A stretch of 7,337 bases of DNA, taken from positions 1-7,337 of the forward strand of contig JAEXJM010000002.1 of NCBI GenBank assembly GCA_023449275.1, read 5' to 3'. Both the position numbers and the translations under genes were made by a program. The notes below the pieces were generated by a model. It did not search any database. It was not told where the DNA came from and saw only the letters and a program-made list of their open reading frames with translations. Origin of the DNA: Pseudomonadota bacterium (lineage in GTDB: Bacteria; Pseudomonadota; Gammaproteobacteria; Burkholderiales; Burkholderiaceae_D). Position 1 is the first letter of the stretch; each line of letters starts with the position of its first letter. This document shows, in pieces, positions 1 to 6,700 of the stretch.

Positions 1-858
1 CGTCATATCCCATGGCGTCGTCCGATCGCATCGCTCAACTATCTGCTGACTTCCCACGTATGGCGTCAGGATCACAATGGCCTCTCACACCAGAATCCCG
101 GTATCATCGATCTGGTGATGAACAAGAAAGCCGACATCAGCCGTGTTTATCTCCCGCCTGATGCAAACTGTCTGTTGTCGGTGACCGACCATTGTTTGCG
201 TAGCCGTCACCGCATTAACGTGATTGTTGCCGGCAAGCAGCCTGCCCTGCAGTATTTGAGTATGGATGAAGCCATCAAGCACTGTTCTGCCGGTATCGGC
301 ATCTGGGAATGGGCAAGTAATGACAAGGGGGCTGAACCGGATGTGGTTATGGCCTGCTGTGGTGATATTCCGACACTGGAAACGCTGGCGGCGGTCAAAA
401 TTCTGCGTGAACGCCTGCCGGATGTGAAAATCCGTGTGATCAATGTTGTTAATCTGATGACATTGCAACAGCCGAGCGAACATCCGAATGGCCTGTCGGA
501 CAAGGAATTCGATATTCTGTTCACCAAGGACAAACCGGTCATTTTCGCGTATCACGGTTATCCATGGCTGATCCATCGCCTGACTTACAGACGAACCAAC
601 CATCAGAACATGCATGTCCGCGGTTACAAGGAAGAAGGTACGACAACGACTCCGTTCGACATGGTCGTGCTGAACGATCTGGATCGTTATCATCTTGCCG
701 GTGATGTGATCGACAGATTGCCAAGTCTGGGTTCCAAGGCTGCGTATACGAAGCAGTATTTGCGTGACAGATTGCTTGAACACAAGGAATATGTTCACAA
801 GTACGGTGAGGATATGCCGAATATCCGTGACTGGAACTGGGCAGACGGCAAGTCCTGA
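1..858 (+). CDS. xfp: Phosphoketolase (xylulose-5-P/fructose-6-P), C-terminal part, 5' end outside the window
   Basis: This is the last 285 residues of a thiamine-diphosphate-dependent phosphoketolase, a cytosolic enzyme that cleaves xylulose 5-phosphate (and often fructose 6-phosphate) with phosphate to give acetyl phosphate plus glyceraldehyde 3-phosphate (or erythrose 4-phosphate). The frame is open from base 1, and an ATG at 115 is internal because family-typical sequence precedes it. Window residues 11-31 carry the very conserved block SLNYLLTSHVWRQDHNG followed by LSHQ; its QDHN and SH residues (23-26, 29-30) match the active-site loop known from bifidobacterial enzymes. The C-terminal domain shows HGYPWLIHRLTYRR (from residue 185) and RGYKEEGTTTTPFDM (207-221), both hallmarks of the family. 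Full-length members have about 800 residues, so roughly 500 are missing on the left. The gene ends in TGA and is followed by a hairpin terminator. Whether it prefers xylulose 5-phosphate or accepts both substrates cannot be read from this part. Confidence 0.97.
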   Translation, partial: RHIPWRRPIASLNYLLTSHVWRQDHNGLSHQNPGIIDLVMNKKADISRVYLPPDANCLLSVTDHCLRSRHRINVIVAGKQPALQYLSMDEAIKHCSAGIGIWEWASNDKGAEPDVVMACCGDIPTLETLAAVKILRERLPDVKIRVINVVNLMTLQQPSEHPNGLSDKEFDILFTKDKPVIFAYHGYPWLIHRLTYRRTNHQNMHVRGYKEEGTTTTPFDMVVLNDLDRYHLAGDVIDRLPSLGSKAAYTKQYLRDRLLEHKEYVHKYGEDMPNIRDWNWADGKS

Positions 859-884
859 TTGCCGCTGTCTCAGGTGTAGGCTGT

Positions 885-920
885 AAAAAAGCATCCACCG
901 GTTAAGGTGGATGCTTTTTT
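885..920. terminator. Bidirectional intrinsic terminator between convergent phosphoketolase gene and queC
   Basis: A perfect 9-bp GC-containing stem (GCATCCACC at 891-899 with GGTGGATGC at 906-914) closes on a six-base loop, GGTTAA. It is flanked by A6 (885-890) on the left and T6 (915-920) on the right, so the stem can extend to 15 pairs and gives a U-tract when read from either strand. It lies 26 bases after the phosphoketolase stop and 34 bases beyond the queC stop on the other strand. One element can therefore end both transcripts. Confidence 0.92.
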
Positions 921-954
921 GTCTGATGCGGTTGGACGCCAGATTTGTGAAGGC

Positions 955-1686
955 TTATTTTTGTGAAAGGAATGCCTCAAATCCCTTTTTGCGCAACAGG
1001 CAGGCAGGGCATTCCCCACAACCATATCCCCATGCATGCAGCCTGTCGTGTTCGCCGATGTAGCAGGTATGTGTTTCATTGACGATCAGATCGACGAGTG
1101 GCTGCCCTCCCAATTCTGCCGCAAGCTGCCAGGTTTCTTTTTTGTTTTTCCACATGAGGGGAGTGGCAAGTTTCAGGTGTGTATCCATGCCGATATTGAG
1201 TGCGACCTGCATGGCCTTGATGGCGTCGTCACGGCAATCCGGATAACCGGAAAAGTCGGTTTCACACATGCCGCCGACAAGGGTGTCCAGACCACGGCGG
1301 TAAGCCAGCATGGCTGCTACCATCAGGAACATCAGGTTTCGTCCCGGTACGAAGGTATTGGGCAGGCCGTTTTCCATCATTTGTATTTCAACATCGGATG
1401 TCATGGCGGTTTCCGAGAGCTGGCTGATCAGTGAAAGGTCACAGACATGGTCTTCTCCCAGTTTTTTCTTCCATTCTTCGGAAAGATCCCTGATTTTATG
1501 TAGAATGCCGGGCCGGACAGTCAATTCAACGGCATGCCGTTGTCCATATGCGAATCCGATGGTTTCGACCGTATCGTAATGGTTCAGTGCCCATGCAAGG
1601 CAGGTAGTCGAGTCTTGTCCGCCACTGAAAAGCACAAGGGCTTTTCGGGAGGATTGAGATAATTTTTTTTGCTCAGGTGTGTTCAT
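955..1686 (-). CDS. queC: 7-cyano-7-deazaguanine (preQ0) synthase QueC
   Basis: QueC uses ATP and ammonia to turn 7-carboxy-7-deazaguanine into 7-cyano-7-deazaguanine (preQ0), a cytosolic step towards queuosine in tRNA. The 243-residue protein is complete and of normal family length. Near the N-terminus is the ATP-pyrophosphatase P-loop SGGQDS (residues 21-26), preceded by the hydrophobic strand ALVLF. FVPGRN and GYPDCRD are typical internal QueC motifs. The C-terminus has the zinc-binding cysteines: one in THTCY (C208) and three in CGECPAC (C223, C226, C229). The ATG at 1686-1684 is chosen because it leaves a short, normal lead before the P-loop and has an AGGA 10 bases upstream. It converges on the phosphoketolase gene and diverges from tamA; no other queuosine gene is visible. 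An A8 run lies in codons 6-8 on the coding strand (1663-1670). The assignment is secure. Confidence 0.97.
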   Translation of the reverse strand: MNTPEQKKLSQSSRKALVLFSGGQDSTTCLAWALNHYDTVETIGFAYGQRHAVELTVRPGILHKIRDLSEEWKKKLGEDHVCDLSLISQLSETAMTSDVEIQMMENGLPNTFVPGRNLMFLMVAAMLAYRRGLDTLVGGMCETDFSGYPDCRDDAIKAMQVALNIGMDTHLKLATPLMWKNKKETWQLAAELGGQPLVDLIVNETHTCYIGEHDRLHAWGYGCGECPACLLRKKGFEAFLSQK

Positions 1687-1696
1687 GTTTTTGCTG

Positions 1697-1700
1697 TCCT
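1697..1700 (-). promoter_or_regulatory. Ribosome binding site of queC
   Basis: On the minus strand AGGA (within ACAGGACAG) stands 10 bases before the queC ATG. It is a partial Shine-Dalgarno with slightly long spacing, but it is the only purine-rich site near this start and supports the chosen ATG. Confidence 0.5.
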
Positions 1701-1712
1701 GTATTAGATGGA

Positions 1713-1743
1713 ATTTTACAGGATTGCTTCTTTTTCATGTCGT
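1713..1743 (-). promoter_or_regulatory. Possible sigma-70-type promoter of queC (weak)
   Basis: Read on the minus strand, TAAAAT (1718-1713) matches the -10 consensus at five of six positions and would start RNA about 20 bases ahead of the queC ATG. The best -35 partner is ACGACA (1743-1738), four of six matches but with a 19-base spacer, longer than ideal. This is inference from base matches only; AT-rich intergenic DNA gives such matches by chance. Confidence 0.25.
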
Positions 1744-1900
1744 TTGTGACCATTCGGGATTGTCATCAAAAAAGGACAGCATATTGAAAAACGGTTGGGA
1801 ATTCCTGAACGGTTTGAGCAATAATGAATGAGGGTTCTTTTTTTACAGATACCATATTCATCAATTGCAGATGGTGTGAACGAACAAGATTGTAAATTTC

Positions 1901-2029
1901 ATGGTCAACTTGGGAACAGCCAGTATCAGAAAACGCAGAAAAACGGTTTTTTCCGTTTTTTTTCAGCCTGTCTGTTTGAAAAGCCTGTTCGTTTTCCTGT
2001 TCGTTTTTTATTCGTCTTTAGCCTGCGCC
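1901..2029 (+). other. TamA N-terminal leader and predicted signal peptide
   Basis: Codons 1-43 of tamA encode a long leader. Residues 10-14 are RKRRK, followed by a short hydrophobic stretch (TVFSVFF). A second positively charged point (K27) then precedes the main hydrophobic core LFVFLFVFYSSL (29-40). The end SLACA-KPV fits a signal peptidase I site after A43 (small residues at -3 and -1). Cysteine at -2 is not at a lipobox position, so a lipoprotein is not suggested. The 43-residue length is unusual; a TTG at codon 26 (1976) would leave an ordinary 18-residue signal peptide. Confidence 0.7.
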
Positions 2030-3712
2030 AAACCGGTCGGTTATGATGTTGTCATCAATGCTCCTGAATCCATCAAAAAGATCCTGAAAGACAATCTGGA
2101 ACTGCTCCGCTGGAAAGACAATGAACAGATGGATGTGATCCAGTTGAGGCGTTTTTATCGCGAGACGCCGGATGAAATCCGTCTGCTGATCGAAACGGAA
2201 GGGTATTTCACTCCGGTCATCCATACCAAAATGGAAAAACTGGCCGACAATACGCGAAAGATCATTATTGATGTCGATCCGGGAATCCCGGTCAAGGTCG
2301 GGACTGTCGATATTGAATTCAGGGGGGCTATCACCCGTCAGGGTGATACCTTGAAACCTGGTATTGAACAGCTGAAGAAGGGCTGGGAACTGCCTGTCGG
2401 TTCGGTTTTCAGAATGGCTGACTGGGAGGCGTCCAAGGTCGCCCTGTTAAGGCAGGTGACCCGTGTGCGCTATCCCCGGGCGGAGCTGGCAGATACTAGG
2501 GCAATCGTCAATCCTGAAACACATGAAGTGACCCTGAAAGTCGTGATCAACAGTGGCGAGCCCGTCAAATTCGGCCCGATCCGGATTGTCGGACTCGAGC
2601 GCTATGGTGAGGATGTCATTATGGGACTGAATCCGGTCAAAGAAGGCAAAACGTATCGGGAAAATGCCCTGCTGAACTGGCAATCCCGGATACAGGACAG
2701 TGGTTACTTCAGTTCAGTTGAAGTTGCTGCCGATCTGGAATCCGGAAAAGAAGAAGTTCCTGTTACGGTGACGGTCGTCGAAAACAAGAAAAAGCATGCC
2801 GCTATCGGTATGGGTTACAGTACCGATACGGGCAAGCGGATCAGCCTGAATTACGATAATCTGCATTTTCTCGGGCGTGATTACAAGTTGAAAAGTGCCC
2901 TCATCCTGCAAACGAAACAGAAAACAGCCAGAGCCGATGTATTTTTGCCTCAGGAACCCGGGGGTATCCGGAACAGTTTCGGCGTTCTTTATGACCGTTC
3001 ACAGATAGAAGGGGAAGATACCCGTCTGGTCAGTACGAATTACCGGCGTGCCTGGGGAACGCAGCGACTGGAAAAATATCTGTCTTTGCAGTATATGAAT
3101 GAAAACAATCGCATCGTCGGCCAGTCATACCAGAAAAGCCAGGCATTGCCTTTAACGTTCGGAATCATTGCAAGGCGCCTGAATAACCGGCTTGCGCCGA
3201 CAAAAGGATATGCTTTCGAGGCTCAGATCGGAGGGGCGGCAGAACATGTTCTGACAGATAAATCGTTCATTCGGGCTTATATGAAAGGCATTCATTTCCA
3301 GCCCATTGGAGAGAATGGAGAGCTGATTTTCCGTGGTGAGCTGGGTGCGGTCGGTTCGAATGGCAAGGAAGGTGTTCCTTCAACGGTTTTGTTCAGAACC
3401 GGTGGTGACCAGTCGGTACGGGGTTATGCGTATGAAAGTCTGGGGGTCAAGGATGGCGGCGCTGTCGTCGGAGGCCGTTACCTTGCGGTTGCGAGTGTCG
3501 AGTACCAGTACTATTTCATCAAAAACTGGGGGGTCGCATTGTTTGTCGATGCCGGTAATGCAGGGGATACGATAAAAGAACTGGATCCTGCTGTCGGCTA
3601 TGGTGTAGGCGGTCGCTGGCGAAGTCCTGCCGGCCCTATCGGGGTCGATCTGGCATATGGTGAAAGAAGCAAGGAGCTCAGGCTTCATTTTTCTCTGGGA
3701 TTTACTTTCTGA
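1901..3712 (+). CDS. tamA: TamA, outer-membrane Omp85-family component of the translocation and assembly module
   Basis: TamA is the outer-membrane barrel of the TAM complex. With TamB it helps insert autotransporters and other outer-membrane proteins, and the pair is also implicated in lipid transport between the membranes. The 603-residue product has a leader (1-43), then three periplasmic POTRA domains at about 47-127, 130-220 and 225-294, and a C-terminal 16-strand barrel (about 298-603). The POTRA pattern is seen in repeated short strands with G-x-V-x-F/V-G-x-I/V joints. The barrel carries the Omp85 loop-6 signature GGDQSVRGY (501-509, VRGY at 506-509) and ends in alternating hydrophobic residues with a terminal phenylalanine, the usual beta-signal. 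Three rather than five POTRAs and the tamB gene directly behind separate it from BamA. The first in-frame ATG after the stop at 1877-1879 is used as start, but it has no Shine-Dalgarno, so a later start (TTG 1976) is possible. The length is normal. Confidence 0.95.
   Translation: MVNLGTASIRKRRKTVFSVFFQPVCLKSLFVFLFVFYSSLACAKPVGYDVVINAPESIKKILKDNLELLRWKDNEQMDVIQLRRFYRETPDEIRLLIETEGYFTPVIHTKMEKLADNTRKIIIDVDPGIPVKVGTVDIEFRGAITRQGDTLKPGIEQLKKGWELPVGSVFRMADWEASKVALLRQVTRVRYPRAELADTRAIVNPETHEVTLKVVINSGEPVKFGPIRIVGLERYGEDVIMGLNPVKEGKTYRENALLNWQSRIQDSGYFSSVEVAADLESGKEEVPVTVTVVENKKKHAAIGMGYSTDTGKRISLNYDNLHFLGRDYKLKSALILQTKQKTARADVFLPQEPGGIRNSFGVLYDRSQIEGEDTRLVSTNYRRAWGTQRLEKYLSLQYMNENNRIVGQSYQKSQALPLTFGIIARRLNNRLAPTKGYAFEAQIGGAAEHVLTDKSFIRAYMKGIHFQPIGENGELIFRGELGAVGSNGKEGVPSTVLFRTGGDQSVRGYAYESLGVKDGGAVVGGRYLAVASVEYQYYFIKNWGVALFVDAGNAGDTIKELDPAVGYGVGGRWRSPAGPIGVDLAYGERSKELRLHFSLGFTF
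1939..1963 (+). terminator. Terminator-like hairpin with T8 tract inside the start of tamA
   Basis: An inverted repeat AAAAACGG (1939-1946) and CCGTTTTT (1953-1960) is separated by T6 and followed by more T, giving a T8 run (1956-1963). The stem has only three G-C pairs, so as an intrinsic terminator it is weak. It lies within codons 13-21 of tamA, where a terminator would not be expected. It could attenuate transcription, mark a slippage site, or simply be a by-product of Lys/Phe codons. Function is unproven. Confidence 0.3.
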
Positions 3713-3714
3713 TG
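3710..3714 (+). promoter_or_regulatory. tamA stop / tamB start overlap (TGATG), translational coupling
   Basis: The tamA stop TGA (3710-3712) shares its last base with the tamB ATG (3712-3714). No good Shine-Dalgarno stands at normal distance before this ATG; the nearest purine-rich match, AAGGAG (3670-3675), is almost 40 bases away. Ribosomes finishing tamA therefore probably re-start on tamB, which would keep the two partners in proportion. Confidence 0.7.
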
Positions 3715-6700
3715 CGACGTCGCCTTTTACTTCTCATTTTCATACCGTTCCTTCTGTCAGGAGGGCTGGTCTGGCTTGTCAGCCAGGAATGGACACTGCA
3801 ATGGATTGTCCAGAAAGTGGTGCAGGCTGGCGGGGGTGATATTGAAATTCAGGGAGTAAGCGGGACGCTCGTCAATTCCTTTGAGATCGAAAAGATTTCC
3901 TATACCAGTGAAGAACGCAATATTGAAATGACCGATCTGCGATTCGCATGGCGACCATTGCAATTGTTGCAAGGACACCTCGATGTCGGGGTTATCTCAG
4001 CTTCGAAGCTTGCCGTTGATTTGAAAAAGTCGTCAGACGAACCGTTCAAATTACCGCAATCGCTGGCTCCGCCCGTTTCCATTATGGTTTCTGAAGCGAG
4101 ATTCGATTCGGTTTCCGTTTCGGGTATGGGAGCGGGTGTTGAATTGAAAGACGTGCATTTCACGCTGACGTCAGACAAGGACGTCTGGGAATTGAAAAGT
4201 CTGGGATTCGACAGTCCTTTTGGGGATGTTGTCGTCAACATCGATCTTGAAACCGCACAGCCCTTCAAAATCAGGGGATTGTTACAGTTCGATAATGAAC
4301 TGGTGAAAGCGACCGCCAGCCTGAAGCTGGGAGGGGATCTGAACAATTTGTACATATCCGGAGATCTGGACGGTTACGATGCAAAAGCGAAGCTGGAAGC
4401 TGTCGTCACTCCTTTTGCGCCGTTTGTTTTCCAGTCGATCCATCTGAGTGCAAGAAATATCGATCCTTCCAGAATCGAATCCTCCTGGCCGCAGGCACAG
4501 TTCAACGCAGAAATCCACATCAATGCGCAGGAAGACAAGGCATTGAAAGGGGCAATCAGTGTCGATAATGCCAAACCGGGGCCATTCGATATGAATTATC
4601 TGCCTGTTCATTCGGTGAAAACCGAAATCGGGGGAAACGTTGAAAATATCCTTGCCAACAACATATTGCTGGACATGGGCCGGGCAGGACAATTTACGGG
4701 GAACGGGCATTTTTCGGCAGAGAAAACGGAACTGACACTGAAGACTTCACGCTTCGATTTTCATGAAATCTATTCCGGTATCCGGTCAACTCATGTCGCT
4801 GGAAAAATCGTTTTTGTCGATGAAGACAGGAAACAGCAGTTTCTGGTGCAGCTTGAGGAAGCGAAAATCAGGCTGAGGGCTCGTGTGCTGAAGGTTGCAG
4901 ACCTGATTACACTGGAGGAAATCTTACTGAAGGCCGATCAGAGCGAGATGCGGATGAGCGGCAAACTGGATTTGAAAGAACCTCAGGATTTCGATTTGAA
5001 AGGCAAGATCGACCGTTTCAATTTTGCCGCTTTCGGACGTTTCCCGCAGTCGGACCTGAATCTGGATTTCGGTGCCACAGGGCATTTGAAACAACAGCCG
5101 GATATCGAGGTTCATTACAGCTTTTTGCCGAGTCGGTTGTTCAATCAGCCATTGTCCGGAAAAGGCAGTTTCCGGATAAAAGACAAAGAGGTTCGCAATG
5201 CCGACATATCAATGGCATTGGGTGTGAATTCGATTCACGCATCCGGAAATCTGGGGCGCGTTGGAGACCGTCTGTCATGGAAGCTCAATGCGCCTGATCT
5301 TGCTGTTTTCGGAAAAGGATACAAGGGGGGAATAAGGGGTGAGGGTGAGATATCGGGCATTCTGAATTCACTTCGGGCCAGCATGACTCTGGAAGGAAAC
5401 GATGTCCTGTTGATGGATCAGTATGGTGTGCGGAAGATGCAGGCAAAAATCCGATTCGGCATGGAACCGAATGACCGGATCGATGCCAATGTCCGTCTGG
5501 ATGACGCATGGATCGGGGCAGGGAAATGGGTGTACATTCAGGGCGACGTGAGCGGGACATTGCGTTCACATGTTATTGAGCTGGCGGCGAAAAACGATTC
5601 ATTCGACCTGACGGCAAAGGCTTCGGGAGGTGTCGGAAGGAACAATGTCTGGCAGGGTAGACTGGAAACTCTTGAAAACAGGGGGAAAATGGCTTTTTCA
5701 CTGGATTCTTCTGTTCCGGTCACGATGGGAGATGGCGGTTTTTCGCTGAAGAATCTGGTACTGCGACTACCGAACGGGCAATTGGCGGTCCAGACACTGG
5801 TAAAAAGAGGATCGCTCATTGAAACATCAGGGAGCGCCCGCGGGATTCCTCTGGCCTATTTGCTGGCACTGTCGCCTGACTCGAAAAATACGGTCAGAAG
5901 TGATTTGACACTGGGCGCTGACTGGTCATTGAAAGCCGACCGGACACTGAACGGGAAAATTCATATTTACCGGGAAAACGGTGATGTGACTTTGCTGGGT
6001 GATAGCCGGATCAAACTGGGGCTTGATACGCTGGACATGCAAATGCTTCTTTCCGGTAACAGTGTCAATCTCAATGCACAGATTATCAGTGACAAGGCCG
6101 GTACGATTCAGGCGAAAGCCATGACCCGTCTGACGAAACAGAATGGAAACTGGAGTGTTTCCGGACAAAGTCCGCTGCAATTGTCGGTTCAGGCCGATAT
6201 TCCATCCATTGCATGGATAGGCCCGTTGACCGGACAGCCGGATATGGAGTTCAAAGGCTCACTGAATATGTCAGTCAGCGCGAATGGGACGCTTGGGAAT
6301 CCACGTCTCTCGGGAAACCTGAATGGCAAGGATCTGGCGGTCACCTGGCTGAGCATGGGGGTCAATCTTTCCAGAGGCGAGCTGATGGCTGTTCTGAATG
6401 GCGATCAGGTGCAGATACAGAAAGGAATCATTTATGGCCCTGAAGGCAGTTTGCAGTTGACGGGAGGGGTACAGCTCAAGAATGGACAGATCGGCACGAA
6501 TCTCCAGTTCAGGACAGACAGGCTTCTGATATTGTCGAATGTCGACCGACAACTGGTGATAACCGGTCAGGGACAATTTTCGCTGGACAAGGATCGTCTT
6601 CAGCTGACAGGTGACTGGTACGTCAATCGGGCGACGATCGTTCTGACCGATTCCAATAATGTTACTTACAGCAAGGATGTCGTTGTTCTGGGCAGGCCTG

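Larger units (their letters stand above)
1687..1900. promoter_or_regulatory. Divergent intergenic region between queC and tamA
   Basis: These 214 bases separate the divergent starts of queC and tamA and should hold both promoters. For tamA, two weak options can be seen: TTGTCA (1760-1765) with TATTGA 16 bases on, and TTGCAG (1865-1870) with GATTGT (1888-1893) 17 bases on. The second would put the RNA start almost at the tamA ATG. Other visible structure: the 8-bp palindrome GGAATTCC (1798-1805) flanked by direct copies of AACGGTT (1790-1796 and 1808-1814), and a T-run near 1838-1844. Two overlapping ATGs (1824 and 1828) open short frames: one of 23 codons ending at 1895, the other of 72 codons running to 2046 across the tamA start. 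No Shine-Dalgarno supports either, so I do not call them genes. No known riboswitch is recognised. Confidence 0.45.

Noticed and set aside
85..894. Long minus-strand open frame (269 codons) opposite the phosphoketolase gene
   Set aside because: It mirrors a strongly conserved phosphoketolase sequence on the plus strand, matches no recognisable family, and runs through the intergenic terminator arm. It is a shadow frame.
1036..1434. Plus-strand open frame of 132 codons opposite queC
   Set aside because: queC on the minus strand has its full set of catalytic and zinc-binding motifs in the same bases.
1824..1895. Possible 23-codon leader peptide upstream of tamA
   Set aside because: It has no Shine-Dalgarno, no run of regulatory codons and no hairpin arrangement of a classical attenuator between it and tamA.
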